This document shows, one piece after another, positions 39,891-50,403 of a stretch of DNA of 64,000 bases (positions are counted from its first letter, which is position 1; the number at the start of each line of letters is the position of its first letter). The stretch comes from Polyangiaceae bacterium (GTDB lineage Bacteria; Myxococcota_A; Polyangia; Polyangiales; Polyangiaceae). The notes beneath the pieces are model-generated. The model had not been told where the DNA came from and ran no database searches. It worked only from the letters and a program-made list of their open reading frames with translations. A program made the translations under genes and the position numbers. The stretch covers positions 1 through 64,000 of the forward strand of contig JAHBVX010000016.1 in assembly GCA_019637295.1 (NCBI GenBank), written 5' to 3'.

Positions 39891-41128
39891 GCGCGCTGAA
39901 GAAGATCGCGCGTGCCCTCTTGCCCCCCGGTGCGCTCGTGCTCGGCATCGCCGTGCTGGTGCTGATGGTCAAGACGCGCCCCACGCCCGACAAGAAGCCG
40001 CGCGAAGAGCGGGGCGCGCTGGTGCAGACCGGGCCCGTCTCTGGCGTGCGGGAGCGCTTGCGCGTGGTCGAGAGCGGCTCGGTGATCCCGGCCGAGCAGG
40101 TGGTGCTCGCGCCCGAGGTCTCCGGTCGCGTGCTGTGGCAGCACAAGGAGTTCGTGCCGGGCGGGCGCTTCAAGAAGGGGGAGGTCATCCTGCGCATCGA
40201 CGTGCGGGATCACAGCCTGGCCCTGCGGCAGCAGAGCGCGAACGTCGGGCGCGCGGAGCTCGAGCTCAAGGTCGAGAAGGCGCGCACGGACGTCGCCAAG
40301 GAGGAGTGGGCCATCGTGGGGGACGAGTCCAAGGCCTCGGCGGATGGCCGAGCGCTCGCTCTTCGCGAGCCCCAGCTCGAGACGGCGAAGGTCAACCTGG
40401 AGGCCGCGCGCAGCGCCCAGGCGCAAGCCCGGCTCGCGGTGAGCCGCTCCGCGCTGACCTCGCCGTTCAACGCGTTCGTCAAGCAAGAGAGCGTGGACAT
40501 CGGTCAGCTCGTCACCCCGCAGATGCAGCTCGCGACCCTCGTGGGCACGGACCGCTTCTGGGTGCAGGTCTCCGTGCCGGTGGACAAGCTGTCGGTCATC
40601 GAGGTGCCGGGACTGAACACCGCCGCGGCGCTCGGCTCGCCGGCGACCATCGTGCAAGAGCTAGGGGGCCAGCGCATCGAGCGTAGCGGGCACGTCATCC
40701 GACTGCTCGGTGATCTCGATCCGGTGGGACGCATGGCGCGGCTCTTGGTCGCGATCGAAGATCCCTTCGGGCTGAAGACGCCCGCGCCCGCGGCAGCCGC
40801 CGAGAGCACGAGCCGAAGCGCAGCATTGCCGCTCTTGCTCGGCGCCTTCGTGGAGGTGGCGATCGAGGCGCGGGTTTTGGAGGACGTCGTCGAGGTGCCG
40901 CGGCTGGCGCTGCGTGATGGCGACAGCGTGTACGTCTTCGGACCCGACTCCAGGCTCGAGGTGCGCGCGGTGGAGGTCGCCTGGCGGCGCGCCAGCACCG
41001 TGCTCGTCAAGAAGGGGGTGTCCGCGGGCGAAGAGGTGGTGCTGAGCCGCTTGCCGAGCGCGGTGCCCGGCATGCTGCTGCGCAAGGTGCCCGCGGGTCC
41101 CAAGGACCAAGTGCTCGGGCAGCGATGA
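39887..41128 (+). CDS. RND efflux membrane-fusion protein
   Basis: A 413-residue periplasmic adaptor: one N-terminal membrane helix ([16 protein letters not shown]), a lipoyl-type barrel half ([20 protein letters not shown]), a coiled-coil hairpin (residues about 120-200, rich in Ala/Glu/Gln), the other lipoyl half ([21 protein letters not shown]) and a beta-barrel/membrane-proximal end. It links the pump to an outer-membrane channel; no outer-membrane factor is in this operon. It overlaps the RND gene by ATGA. Confidence 0.9.
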   Translation: MSALKKIARALLPPGALVLGIAVLVLMVKTRPTPDKKPREERGALVQTGPVSGVRERLRVVESGSVIPAEQVVLAPEVSGRVLWQHKEFVPGGRFKKGEVILRIDVRDHSLALRQQSANVGRAELELKVEKARTDVAKEEWAIVGDESKASADGRALALREPQLETAKVNLEAARSAQAQARLAVSRSALTSPFNAFVKQESVDIGQLVTPQMQLATLVGTDRFWVQVSVPVDKLSVIEVPGLNTAAALGSPATIVQELGGQRIERSGHVIRLLGDLDPVGRMARLLVAIEDPFGLKTPAPAAAAESTSRSAALPLLLGAFVEVAIEARVLEDVVEVPRLALRDGDSVYVFGPDSRLEVRAVEVAWRRASTVLVKKGVSAGEEVVLSRLPSAVPGMLLRKVPAGPKDQVLGQR

Positions 41129-44100
41129 GCCACCCCAGCGACCCGCAGGAGCCGCCGCCATCGAGCCGCGGCCCCCTGTCCAGCCCTCGCGGCGCCGGAC
41201 CCGAGGCTACCAAGAAGACGGGCCCGCTGGCGTGGATGACGAAGAACGCGGTGGCCTCCAACCTGCTGATGCTCGTCTTGATCATCGGAGGGCTCCTCAC
41301 TCTGCCGAGCATCAAGCAGGAGGTGTTCCCGGAGTTCGAGCTCGATCTCGTGCTGGTCAACGTGCCCTACCCCGGCGCCAGCCCCGCGGAGGTCGAGCAG
41401 GGGGTGGTGCTGGCCGTCGAAGAGGCGGTGCGCTCGGTGGACGGCGTGAAGGAGGTGCGCGGTACCGCCTCCGAGGGCGTCGGCACCGTGGTGGTGGAGC
41501 TGTTGCTCGGCACCAACTCGGACCGGGCGCTGGCGGACGTCAAGAGCGCGATCGATCGCATCACCAGCTTCCCCAAAGACGTGGAGCGGCCGGTCGTCAG
41601 CCTGGCGCAGGCGCGACGGCAGGTCGTCTCGATCATGGTCTACGGCGACGCGAGCGAGAAGGCGCTGCGCGAGCTGGCCGAGCACATCCGAGATGATCTG
41701 CTTGCGGATGGCAAGATCACGCTGATCGAGCTGGCGGGCGTGCGGCCCCCCGAGATCAGCATCGAGGTGCCGCGGGACTCGCTTCGACGCTACGGGCTCA
41801 CCCTCGATCAGGTGGCTCAGCGGGTGGGTGCGGCTTCCGTGGAGGTGCCCGGCGGCGGGGTCAAGACGTCCGCTGGGGAGGTGCTGCTGCGCACTGCCGA
41901 GCGCCGGGAGCGCGCCGCGGAGTTCTCCGAGATCGTGATCGTGTCGCGCCCGGACGGGAGCGAGGTGAAGGTCGGCGAGCTCGGGCGGGTGGTGGATGGC
42001 TTCCGCGAGACCGACCAGGAGGCGTTCTTCAACGGCAAGCGCGCGGCGATGGTCAACGTGTATCGCGTCGGCGAGGAGAAGCCGCTGGACATCTCCGAGA
42101 TCGTGCTGCGCTACGTGGCCGAGCACCGGACCTCGCTGCCCCCCGGCGTGCAGATGGACGTGTGGAACGACACCTCGGAGATCTACGCCGACCGCGTCGA
42201 TCTGCTGCGGCGCAACGCCAACCTGGGCCTGGTCTTGGTGATCGTCATCCTAGGGCTGTTCCTGGAGCTGCGGCTGGCGCTGTGGGTCACCCTGGGCATC
42301 CCCATCTCCTTCATCGGCTCGCTCCTGTTCATGCCGGCCTGGGGCGCGTCCATCAACATGATCTCGCTCTTCGCGTTCATCGTCTGCCTCGGAATCGTGG
42401 TCGACGACGCGATCGTGGTGGGAGAGGCGGTGCACACCAAGCGGACCCAAGGCCTGTCCCCGATGGACGCCGCCGTCGCGGGCGTGCGCGAGGTGGCCGT
42501 GCCGGTCCTGTTCGCGGTGCTCACCACCATCGTGGCGTTCTCGCCCATGCTGTTCGTGCCAGGTCCCGCCGGCAAATTCTTCCGCTTGATCCCGATCGTC
42601 GTGATCTCCGTGCTCGTCATCTCTCTGGTCGAGAGCCTCTTGGTGTTGCCCGCCCACCTGGCGCACCGGGGCGGGGGAGTGCTGGTGGCTACGGCGGCCA
42701 TCGCGGTGGGCCTGATCGTCGGCATGCCCTACGGCATGGGGTACGCCATCGGCTTCGGCCTGGGCACCTTGCTCGTGGGCGGCGTCGTTCTTCTGCTGCT
42801 GGGTCGCCTCTCGACTGGGCGCCCCTACCAGTTCATCGAGCACCAACAGCAGCGCTTCGCGCGCTTCGTCGAGTGGCTCATCGAGCACACCTATGTTCCG
42901 GTGGTGCACGCGGCGCTGAACCGCCGATACTTGACGATCTGCGTCGCGGTGGGCGTGCTCCTCGGGACGCTCGGCCTCGTCGCCGGGGGGCGCGTGAACT
43001 TCACGTTCATGCCCAAGGTGGACAGCGACGTCATCGTGGGGCAGCTCGAGATGCCCTACGGCACCGCGGTGGACGAGACGCGGCGAGTCAGCGAGCAGAT
43101 GCTGAAGAGCGCCCAGCGACTGGTGGATGAGCTCGGCGGCGGCGCCAAGGTCGGGCGCGGCATCTTCTCCCAGGTCGGGGACTCGGGGGCGATGGCGGGC
43201 GGTCCGAGCGCGGCGACCAGGTCCTCGGGCGGCAGCCACCTGGCCGAGGTCGCGGTGTTCCTGGTGCCGCTCAAGGACCGCTCCTTCAGCTCCACCGAGT
43301 TCGCGCGGCGGTGGCGGGAGGACATCGGCGAGGTGCCCGGCGCCCGCACCCTGAAATTCGGCTTCAGCACCGGGCCGAGCGCGGGTGCCGGCGTGGACAT
43401 CGCGCTCTCGCACCGGGACCTCGGAGTGCTCGAGGCTGCGGCGACGCGGGTGGCCCAGCGCCTGACCGAGTACAACGGCGTCTACGACATCGACAACGGG
43501 TTCGCCTCCGGCAAGGAGCAGCTCGATCTCAAGCTGCTGCCCAGCGCGCGGGTGCTCGGGCTGACGGAGGTGGAGCTCGCGCGGCAGGTGCGCAGCTCCT
43601 TCTTCGGCACCGAAGCCGTGCGCCAGCAGCGCGGGCGAGATGAGCTGCGCGTATACGTCCGTCCGCCCCGGGATGAGCGCGCGAGTGAGTACGACGTCGA
43701 GCGCCTGCTCGTGCGCACCCCCGGCGGCGGCGAGGTGCCGCTGGCTCAGGCGGCCAGCGTGAATCGTGGTCGCGCCTACACGGCCATCCAGCGGGTCGAC
43801 GGACGCCGCGTCGTACGCGTGACCGCCGAGGTGGACGACGCGGTGAGCAACGCCTCCAAGGTCGTGGCGGACGTGCAGCAGAACGTGCTGCCCGACGTGC
43901 TGGCCGACTTCGACGGTCTCACCTACAGCTTGGAAGGGGAGCAGAAGTCGCAGGCCGAGACCATGTCGAGCCTGGGCAAGGGCTTCTTGTTCGCGCTGAT
44001 CGCCATCTTCGGACTGCTGGCGGTGGTGTTCCGCAGCTACATCCAGCCCATCATCATCATGGGCGTCATCCCCTTCGGGTTCGTGGGCGCGCTGCTCGGT

Positions 44101-44520
44101 CACATGCTGATGGGCTACGATCTCTCGCTCATGAGCCTGATGGGCGTGGTGGCGCTCTCTGGCGTTGTGGTCAACGACTCGCTCATCCTGGTCGACGCGG
44201 TCAACGGCTTCCGCGCGCAGGGCATGGATCGCCGGCAGGCCATCTTGGCCGGCGGCGCGCGGCGCTTCCGCCCCATCTTGCTGACCTCGCTGACCACCTT
44301 CTTTGGCCTGTCGCCGATGATCCTGGAGACCAGCGTTCAGGCTCGCTTCCTCATCCCCATGGCCATCAGCTTGGGCTTCGGCGTGCTCTTGGCCACGGTC
44401 ATCTGTCTGATCTTGGTGCCCGCCTCCTACGCCATCGTGGACGACTTCACGCGCGCGTGGAAGCGACTGAGCGGCTTCGTCGCGGGGGAGCCTGCGCCGG
44501 GCGCTCTCCCGGGCGAGTGA
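41125..44520 (+). CDS. RND-superfamily efflux pump (AcrB-like)
   Basis: A 1131-residue inner-membrane transporter. The typical two-repeat structure is present: first helix [17 protein letters not shown], porter segments ([26 protein letters not shown]), helices 2-6 with [14 protein letters not shown] (the acidic proton-relay helix), and the second half with [21 protein letters not shown]. It uses proton motive force to expel small hydrophobic molecules. It ends at 44520, nine bases from the convergent gene. The Asp residues in helix 4 are visible in VVDDAIVV. Confidence 0.92.
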   Translation: MSHPSDPQEPPPSSRGPLSSPRGAGPEATKKTGPLAWMTKNAVASNLLMLVLIIGGLLTLPSIKQEVFPEFELDLVLVNVPYPGASPAEVEQGVVLAVEEAVRSVDGVKEVRGTASEGVGTVVVELLLGTNSDRALADVKSAIDRITSFPKDVERPVVSLAQARRQVVSIMVYGDASEKALRELAEHIRDDLLADGKITLIELAGVRPPEISIEVPRDSLRRYGLTLDQVAQRVGAASVEVPGGGVKTSAGEVLLRTAERRERAAEFSEIVIVSRPDGSEVKVGELGRVVDGFRETDQEAFFNGKRAAMVNVYRVGEEKPLDISEIVLRYVAEHRTSLPPGVQMDVWNDTSEIYADRVDLLRRNANLGLVLVIVILGLFLELRLALWVTLGIPISFIGSLLFMPAWGASINMISLFAFIVCLGIVVDDAIVVGEAVHTKRTQGLSPMDAAVAGVREVAVPVLFAVLTTIVAFSPMLFVPGPAGKFFRLIPIVVISVLVISLVESLLVLPAHLAHRGGGVLVATAAIAVGLIVGMPYGMGYAIGFGLGTLLVGGVVLLLLGRLSTGRPYQFIEHQQQRFARFVEWLIEHTYVPVVHAALNRRYLTICVAVGVLLGTLGLVAGGRVNFTFMPKVDSDVIVGQLEMPYGTAVDETRRVSEQMLKSAQRLVDELGGGAKVGRGIFSQVGDSGAMAGGPSAATRSSGGSHLAEVAVFLVPLKDRSFSSTEFARRWREDIGEVPGARTLKFGFSTGPSAGAGVDIALSHRDLGVLEAAATRVAQRLTEYNGVYDIDNGFASGKEQLDLKLLPSARVLGLTEVELARQVRSSFFGTEAVRQQRGRDELRVYVRPPRDERASEYDVERLLVRTPGGGEVPLAQAASVNRGRAYTAIQRVDGRRVVRVTAEVDDAVSNASKVVADVQQNVLPDVLADFDGLTYSLEGEQKSQAETMSSLGKGFLFALIAIFGLLAVVFRSYIQPIIIMGVIPFGFVGALLGHMLMGYDLSLMSLMGVVALSGVVVNDSLILVDAVNGFRAQGMDRRQAILAGGARRFRPILLTSLTTFFGLSPMILETSVQARFLIPMAISLGFGVLLATVICLILVPASYAIVDDFTRAWKRLSGFVAGEPAPGALPGE

Positions 44521-44529
44521 GCTGACAGC

Positions 44530-45153
44530 TCACTCTTGGGCCAGCGCGCAATTCACCGGGCGGGCCACCATCGCGGCGCCCTCGCTCTGCCAGGGGCCGC
44601 CCGGGTTCCAGCGCAGCTTCGGAGCATCGAGCTTGCCGACGAACTTCACGTCGCACGACGCGATGAAGCGGGCGAGCTTGGTCGACTGCACGCCGGCGGA
44701 GGGCTCGCGATGGTTGCGCAGCGCCATGTTCGGCTCGGCCCACAACCCCGCCACCAAGATCAGCTTGTTGTCCGGGAACGTGCGATACGGCTGGATCACG
44801 TTCTTCTTGTTGTCGTCCAGCGCGGCGGCGGGATCGACGGGCCACTGCTCCGCCTCGGTGCGAAACGCGCACTTCGCGCCGTCCACGCTCTGATCCGAGG
44901 CGCAGAACAACAACGAGGCGTCGGCGGTGATCAACGTCAGGCGCACGTTGCTGGTGTTGCCTTCTTGCCACTGACCCAGATCGTGAGGCTGGGGTGCCTT
45001 GGGCGTCAGCCACGCGCCGAGGGGCGAGAAGGGGATGAGCACCATGGCGGCGACGAAGGTGCCCGCGATCCAGAAGCGGCCGCTCACCACGGGCAAGGGC
45101 TCGGCGGGGGGAGCGGAGCGAGCGCGGCGGCGTCCAGCGGTCGTCGTGGCCAT
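44530..45153 (-). CDS. Membrane-anchored protein of unknown function
   Basis: A 207-residue protein with a basic N-terminus (MATTTAGRRRARS), one membrane helix (FWIAGTFVAAMVLIPFSPLGAWL) and a periplasmic domain of about 150 residues rich in Trp/Asn (WQEGNTSNVRLTLIT, CASDQSVDGAKCAF, FIASCDVKFVGKLDAP, PVNCALAQE) with four cysteines. No family is recognised. It converges on the RND gene. Confidence 0.6.
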   Translation of the reverse strand: MATTTAGRRRARSAPPAEPLPVVSGRFWIAGTFVAAMVLIPFSPLGAWLTPKAPQPHDLGQWQEGNTSNVRLTLITADASLLFCASDQSVDGAKCAFRTEAEQWPVDPAAALDDNKKNVIQPYRTFPDNKLILVAGLWAEPNMALRNHREPSAGVQSTKLARFIASCDVKFVGKLDAPKLRWNPGGPWQSEGAAMVARPVNCALAQE

Positions 45154-45321
45154 TGGGACGCGCTTGTAGCAAAGAGCCGCCAGGGTGTCAGCCCGCACCG
45201 CTCCTTGAATCAATTCGCTGGCTTGCCGGCCCGACGCGGCCACGACGGCCCTGCGCACGAATTCCCTCGGTCAGATCGAGCGCTTGGGGACGGCGCGCGG
45301 GCGTCGGGCTGCGTGGCTCGC

Positions 45322-46059
45322 CTAGGGCGAGGGCGCGACGCAAGCGCCCTCGACGCACAGGAGCGGCTCCGCGCAATCGACGTCTTTCGCGCAGGTCGGC
45401 GCGGTACACGCGCCATCTCGACAGACGCGGCCTCCGCGACACTGGGCGTCCTCGGTGCAGCCGGCCGCGGCCGGAGGGGCTGGCGCGGCCGTGGGGGGAG
45501 TCGCGCTCACAGGGGAGCTCGGCGGCACCGCCTTGAGGCGCGCGAGCAGCCGCGCTTCGAGCGCTCCGGTCGAGGGGCAGTCGACTCGTGTGCGCGACGT
45601 CACCCTCATGTCCGGACTGAAGATCGTCTCGTACTCGTACGCGTTGGCGGTACAGCCGAAGAACGCGTTGACGCTGACCCGGGTCTCGTTCGGCCCGTGC
45701 CTGCGCACGATGACGTTGAAGTTGCCGCGGTGGTCGACCTGCTCGACCCGACCTCCGGCAGGTGCCTCGCTCTTCGGGCACCGCATCACGCTCCCGGCGT
45801 CCTGCATCGAGAGCGCGTACTCCGTAGCGATGAGGCCAGAGTCTTTGTCGAGGTTCTTGATCGGGATGTTGTGGGTCGCGAACCACTCGACGGCCTGGCT
45901 CCAGACGGCCTCGAAGGGCGCGCTGAGAACGACCTCCTTCTCGACGGGCTGCGCCGTGACGGGCGCTGGCGGCGGCCCGCAGCCCGTGGACCACCCGACA
46001 CAGAGCCAGCCTGCGACGAGGCCTACCGGGACCAGCCACGAACGAGTCTGCCAAGCCAT
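45322..46059 (-). CDS. Secreted lipoprotein with Cys-rich C-terminal repeats
   Basis: A 245-residue lipoprotein: signal with lipobox (VGWSTGC), a middle domain of about 150 residues with EKEVVLSAPFEAVWSQAVEWFATHNIPIKNLDKDSGLIATEY, a pattern like BamC/NlpB-type C-terminal domains, and a C-terminal region with repeated C-x4-C-x5-C spacing (CTEDAQCRGGRVCRDGACTAPTCAKDVDCAEPLLCVEGAC), as in myxobacterial Cys-rich repeats. Assignment of the middle domain is uncertain. Start at ATG 46059. Confidence 0.6.
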   Translation of the reverse strand: MAWQTRSWLVPVGLVAGWLCVGWSTGCGPPPAPVTAQPVEKEVVLSAPFEAVWSQAVEWFATHNIPIKNLDKDSGLIATEYALSMQDAGSVMRCPKSEAPAGGRVEQVDHRGNFNVIVRRHGPNETRVSVNAFFGCTANAYEYETIFSPDMRVTSRTRVDCPSTGALEARLLARLKAVPPSSPVSATPPTAAPAPPAAAGCTEDAQCRGGRVCRDGACTAPTCAKDVDCAEPLLCVEGACVAPSP

Positions 46060-46310
46060 GAGATTGAGCCATGCAAACCGCGCGCCCTGGTTGGCAGTTC
46101 GTAAGAGCCGGGAAGACGCCGCAGCATCCGCGCCGCGGCGAACCAATTGCGCGGCGCTCGCGCAGCGTGCAACGGATTCGCGCAGGGTCAGCGAGAAAGC
46201 CCGAGCGTTCTGCCTGTCGCCGGGCCCAGCGGACTGCGGCGCTTGCCACCCCGGCGGGGCTCTCCGTAGGCTCGGAGCATGCGCACTTTCCTGGTGCGGT
46301 GGGTGAGCTC

Positions 46311-47132
46311 ATGACGGCCGCCACCGGTGGCTACGACCGAAGGAGCCTGGCGGCGCTGCTGCTGCTGGTCGGGGTGGGCTCGTCCGTCGGCTACCACTGG
46401 CGGGATCTGCTGGACGCGAACGGCGATCTCGACGCGCTGCTGCTCGGGGTCTGGCTGGTGATGGCCGCGCTGATCACCTGGAACGTCGCGCCGCGTCGCG
46501 ATCTACTATTGCTCGCGGTCGGGCTGTGCGGTGGCGCCGTGATCGAGTGGTGGGGCACCACCACGGGGCTGTGGCGCTACTTCACCGGAGAGCGTCCGCC
46601 CTTGTGGATCTTGCCTGCCTGGCCGGTGGCCGCGCTGTCCACGGATCGCTTGGGGCAGCTCTTCGATCGCGCGCTCACGGCGCTGGCCGGGCGGGGCGTC
46701 GCGTCGCGTTGGCTGTCGCCGTCGAGCGACTTTGGCCAGCGCGCGAGCCAGCTCGCGTACTGGTGCTTGCTGCCGCTGTTCGTCCTCGGCATGACGAGCT
46801 TCGCGTGGCCGGCGCGTGGCGTACTCTCGACGCAGGTGGTGATCGCGCTGATGATCGCGCTCACGCTGCACTGTCCGCGTCCGCGGCGGGACGTGGTGCT
46901 GTTCGTGGGCGCCTCCGGGCTCGGGTTCTTCCTCGAGTACTGGGGCACGAGCCGCCAGTGTTGGACCTACTACACCGAGCAGGTGCCGCCGGCGATCGCG
47001 GTCGTCGCGCACGGCTTCGCGGCCGTCGCCTTCGCCCGCGCGACGGACGGCATCGACTGGGCGCTGGCGCGCCTGTGGCGCCGGCTCTCCGCTTCCGCGG
47101 CTCACCGACAACCCGAGAAGGCCGCCTCGTAG
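46311..47132 (+). CDS. Multi-span membrane protein (unknown function)
   Basis: A 273-residue protein with about seven helices. Motifs are EWWGTTTGLWRYFTGERPPLWILPAWPVAALSTDRL and FFLEYWGTSRQCWTYYTEQVPPAIAVVAHGF, two similar blocks (EWWGT/EYWGT) suggesting an internal duplication. The Glu/Trp/Tyr pattern could form a polar site in the membrane. Similar proteins are uncharacterised. It overlaps the end of the following GDSL gene by 31 bases, convergently. Confidence 0.65.
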   Translation: MTAATGGYDRRSLAALLLLVGVGSSVGYHWRDLLDANGDLDALLLGVWLVMAALITWNVAPRRDLLLLAVGLCGGAVIEWWGTTTGLWRYFTGERPPLWILPAWPVAALSTDRLGQLFDRALTALAGRGVASRWLSPSSDFGQRASQLAYWCLLPLFVLGMTSFAWPARGVLSTQVVIALMIALTLHCPRPRRDVVLFVGASGLGFFLEYWGTSRQCWTYYTEQVPPAIAVVAHGFAAVAFARATDGIDWALARLWRRLSASAAHRQPEKAAS

Positions 47133-47941
47133 AGGGCTTTGCCCAGCACTTCGTGACCCTGCTTGCCGAAGTGCAGCCCGTCTCGGATCGGGTGGGCGTA
47201 CTCGGGGCAGAGTCGCTCGGGCTGGCCGCAGGACAGGAGCTGATACGCGTCCACGACGTGATCCACCCTGCCGGCGCCGAGCTGCTCCTTGATCCAGGCG
47301 TTCAGCCGCCCGGTCGCCTCGCCGCGTCGTTCGTTGTAATACTTCGTGAAGCCGCCCCAGGGCGCGACCGTGATGGCGACGACCTTGGCCGGGTGGCGCC
47401 GCGCGGCCAGGTACATGGCGTCGAGATCCGTCGAGACCTTCTGCACCGTGCGCCCCGCGGTGAGATCGCTGTACAGATCGTTGACGCCGCCGAACACCAG
47501 CACGTGGGTGTAGCGCTTGCCCGTCAGGCTCCGGCCGTCCGCCGCGAACACCTGCGAGAAGAAGCGGCGGCGGATCATGTTCACCATGTCGCCGCCCTTG
47601 CCGAAGTCGTCGAAGGTGCTCTCGGGGCAGCGGGCGCGCAGGTGGGCGAGGTAGCCGCCCCCGCCGACCCGACCATCCGTGAGCGAGTCACCAAAGGCGG
47701 CGACGACAACCGGGGCGGGCTCGGGCGGCTCCAGCGAGCCCGAGTCCAGTTGGCCTGCGTCCTCGGCAGCGGGCTCCTCCGTCGGCGCGCTCGCGGCAGG
47801 CGGATCGCGCGACGTGGTGGCCTCGGGCGGCGAGGGGTCGGTCGCTTGCCGGGCGCCGCAGCGCGCGAGCAGGGCCGCGCACGCGAGGCCGGCGACCACC
47901 AGCCAGGTCGTGGCAGAGACGGACGAGCTACGCTTCGGCAT
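47102..47941 (-). CDS. SGNH/GDSL hydrolase lipoprotein
   Basis: A 279-residue lipoprotein with signal peptide and lipobox (LLARC near residue 28), a Pro/Ser/Ala linker, then a GDSL hydrolase domain: AAFGDSLTDGRVGGGGY (block I Ser), FGGVNDLYSD (block III), and DGLHFGKQGHEVLG (block V Asp/His). It should cleave ester bonds at the cell surface. It overlaps the upstream phosphatidyltransferase gene (47928-47941). Confidence 0.88.
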   Translation of the reverse strand: MPKRSSSVSATTWLVVAGLACAALLARCGARQATDPSPPEATTSRDPPAASAPTEEPAAEDAGQLDSGSLEPPEPAPVVVAAFGDSLTDGRVGGGGYLAHLRARCPESTFDDFGKGGDMVNMIRRRFFSQVFAADGRSLTGKRYTHVLVFGGVNDLYSDLTAGRTVQKVSTDLDAMYLAARRHPAKVVAITVAPWGGFTKYYNERRGEATGRLNAWIKEQLGAGRVDHVVDAYQLLSCGQPERLCPEYAHPIRDGLHFGKQGHEVLGKALYEAAFSGCR

Positions 47942-48671
47942 CGGACGATTTCGGCCGCTCGGGCCGACCGAAGCGTAGAATCACGGACGCGAGCGCCCGC
48001 GCCGCGTACAGCGCATTGACCGCCACATACGGCAGCAGGTACGCCTCCAGGCGCCCGGCGATGGCGACGTAGAGCAGGTAAGACGGGTAGTGGATCAGGA
48101 ACTTGGCGATGCGCTCCACCAGGCCGATGGCCAGCTTCACTGGGCTCTTGCTGCGCACCTGGGAGGCCGCCAGCGCGCCAGTCGCTGGCGGCGGCGCGAT
48201 CTCGGGACGCCGCTGAAACGTCGTCAGGCCGATGCCGGTGGCCAGGCAGCACAAACCCCCGATCCCGAGCACGAGGAAGCGGTCGTCGGCGTGCTCTCGC
48301 CACAAGCGGACGCTCGCGACGCCCAAGAGCGCGAACGCCTTGATCTCGTCCATCAGGAAGTCGAGCAGGTGACCCTGGGTGGACTGGATGTTGCGCCAGC
48401 GCGCCAGCATCCCGTCCGCGCAGTCGAGGACGTAGGAGAGCTGGAAGACGACCACGCCCACGAGCAGACCCGCGTGGCCGGGCACCGCGAGTAAGATCCC
48501 GCAGGCGGCCAGCGCGAGGAAGAACGCGGCGAAGGTGATCTGGTTCGGCGTCACCGGGGTGTTGCGCAGCGCGGCGACGACCACCGCCGCGGGCGGGCGG
48601 CACACGTACGTGTTCCAGAACAGATCGGGACGCTTGCGCGTCTTTCGGTACACCTCGGAGACGATGCTCAT
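47928..48671 (-). CDS. CDP-alcohol phosphatidyltransferase
   Basis: A 247-residue membrane enzyme with the CDP-OH signature SYVLDCADGMLARWRNIQ...GHLLDFLMDE, which fits D-x2-D-G-x2-A-R-x..-G-x3-D-x3-D. It transfers a phosphatidyl group from CDP-diacylglycerol to an alcohol, but the alcohol (glycerophosphate, inositol, or other) is not decided by motif. About six helices follow. Confidence 0.85.
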   Translation of the reverse strand: MSIVSEVYRKTRKRPDLFWNTYVCRPPAAVVVAALRNTPVTPNQITFAAFFLALAACGILLAVPGHAGLLVGVVVFQLSYVLDCADGMLARWRNIQSTQGHLLDFLMDEIKAFALLGVASVRLWREHADDRFLVLGIGGLCCLATGIGLTTFQRRPEIAPPPATGALAASQVRSKSPVKLAIGLVERIAKFLIHYPSYLLYVAIAGRLEAYLLPYVAVNALYAARALASVILRFGRPERPKSSDAEA

Positions 48672-48786
48672 CGACGACGGGCACGTTAGAGCATCTCGCG
48701 TCCGGTCGGAACCGCCCTCGGCTGGGTTCGCGTCAACCCGCCCCCGCGCTCGCGTGCGCTCGCATCCCCGCGCTCGCGACAGCGGG

Positions 48787-50403
48787 TCAGCGCTCCGCTT
48801 CGAACACCTCGACCAGGTGGCCGTCGTACAGGGTCGACGGCGTCGCGGCGGCTGGGTAGTGCGAGTCTCGGGGGAAGGCGCGCAGCTCGAGCGCGGTCAC
48901 TCCCGACAGGCGCTCGGCGGCGCGAGCGAGATCGAGCTCGGGTGCGGCGCCGCGGCGGGCGGCGAGGAAGCCCCAGTCACCGAAGGAGGGGACGCCGGCG
49001 CGGTAGGCCGTGGACGCCAGGCCCACGTGGGCCAGCGTCGCGGCCACGGTGGCGAAGGACTCGGGGCTCGTGAACGGCGACATGGCTTGGACGACCAGCA
49101 CACCGCTCGGCGACAGCGCCCGCGCTACCAGACCGAGCAGGTGGACGCTGTAGTACTTGCCGTCGGCGTGGCTGAGGGGATCCGGGAAGTCTGCGAGCAC
49201 CACGTCGAAGCGTGACTGGTTGCGCTGCAAGAACACGGAAGGCTCTTCCTCCACGAGGGTGAGGCGGTCGGAGTCGAGCGCGCCGCCGTTCAGCGCGACG
49301 AGCCAGCGCTGTCGCCGCGCGACGCGCAGCAGTTCGCTGTCGGACACGACGCTAGTCAGCGAACGCACGCCGGTATGGGACAGGACCTCGTGTTCGGCGA
49401 TGCCCGTGCCCCCACCGAGCAGGAGTACGGTCGCCCCGTCGGGCGCGCTCGCGAGCGCCGGATGCACCAGAGCGCCGAAGTAACGCGCTTGGTCGAGGGA
49501 GGAGACGCGCAAGCGACCGTCCACGTGCAGCTCGAAGGCGCGCTGGCCGCTGGTGACCACGAACTCGTGGTGAGCGCCCCGACTGCGATGCACGATGGTG
49601 TTCGGATGGTGGCCGATCATTCCCAGCGGCACGACGAGCTCGGCCGCGCCAAAGCTCGCGAAGGCTAGCCCGAGCGCCGTCGCGCCCAGGGCCGTGAGTC
49701 CAGGTGGCTGCCGCGCCGACGACAACGCCAAGAACGTCGCCACCCGCGGTGACCACAGCGCGCTCACGGCCAAGAGGGCGGAAGCCGCCGCCGACGCGCG
49801 CCAGGGGCCGATGGTGCCCAGGGCGGCGGTGACCAGACCCACGCCCACCGCCGCGGCCAGCAGCCGGAAGGGCGACAGCGCCCAAGGCACCAGCCCGAGT
49901 CGCAGCGCCGTGGGCAGCACGCTTCGGCTGGCGCGACCGACCGCGAACCCGAGCGCGGCGTGCGCGAGCACGACCATCACGCCAATCACTGGGACGAGCC
50001 CGAGCCCGCGATCGAACGCCATGAAGGCGAGGGGACCCGAGGTCACGGACACGAGCGCGCCCACCGTCAGGCCCGCCGGCAGCGCCCAGGCGCCCAGCCG
50101 TCGGCCGATCGCGATGCACACGGCGAGGCAGCTCGAGCCCGCGCCCACCGCGAGGGCGACCCAGCTTCCGCCGAGGGGCTCGAGGTACGCCGTCGTCAGA
50201 CCGACGGAGAGCTGGTGCGCCGCGAGCACGACGGCGACGCCCACGAGGGAGACGTAGGCCAACACCGGCGTCGCGAAGTCCTCCGACGTCGGGGGTGCGG
50301 CGGCATCGCGATAGCCGGGCGGCGCCGCCCTGGCGTCACTTGCCGCCGCTGTAGACGCCGGAGCCTCCGCGGTACGTCCCGCCGCTGGATCCGCTGCTGC
50401 CAC
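48787..50403 (-). CDS. Membrane spermidine-synthase-like protein
   Basis: A 538-residue protein: an Ala/Pro-rich N-terminus, about seven membrane helices (residues 45-265) and a C-terminal class-I methyltransferase-like domain with VLLLGGGTGIAEHEVL and FDVVLADFPDPLSHADGKYYSVHLLGLVARALSPSGVLVVQ, as in spermidine synthases. Membrane-anchored forms are found with DUF4178 genes. The start at 50403 overlaps the upstream gene by 68 bases; GTG at 50265 is an alternative near the first helix. Whether it uses decarboxylated SAM is unknown. Confidence 0.8.
   Translation of the reverse strand: MAAADPAAGRTAEAPASTAAASDARAAPPGYRDAAAPPTSEDFATPVLAYVSLVGVAVVLAAHQLSVGLTTAYLEPLGGSWVALAVGAGSSCLAVCIAIGRRLGAWALPAGLTVGALVSVTSGPLAFMAFDRGLGLVPVIGVMVVLAHAALGFAVGRASRSVLPTALRLGLVPWALSPFRLLAAAVGVGLVTAALGTIGPWRASAAASALLAVSALWSPRVATFLALSSARQPPGLTALGATALGLAFASFGAAELVVPLGMIGHHPNTIVHRSRGAHHEFVVTSGQRAFELHVDGRLRVSSLDQARYFGALVHPALASAPDGATVLLLGGGTGIAEHEVLSHTGVRSLTSVVSDSELLRVARRQRWLVALNGGALDSDRLTLVEEEPSVFLQRNQSRFDVVLADFPDPLSHADGKYYSVHLLGLVARALSPSGVLVVQAMSPFTSPESFATVAATLAHVGLASTAYRAGVPSFGDWGFLAARRGAAPELDLARAAERLSGVTALELRAFPRDSHYPAAATPSTLYDGHLVEVFEAER

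Noticed and set aside
46279-46314. An 11-codon upstream ORF overlapping the start of the membrane protein at 46311
   Set aside because: No strong ribosome binding site and no hairpin; short ATG-initiated frames are expected by chance.
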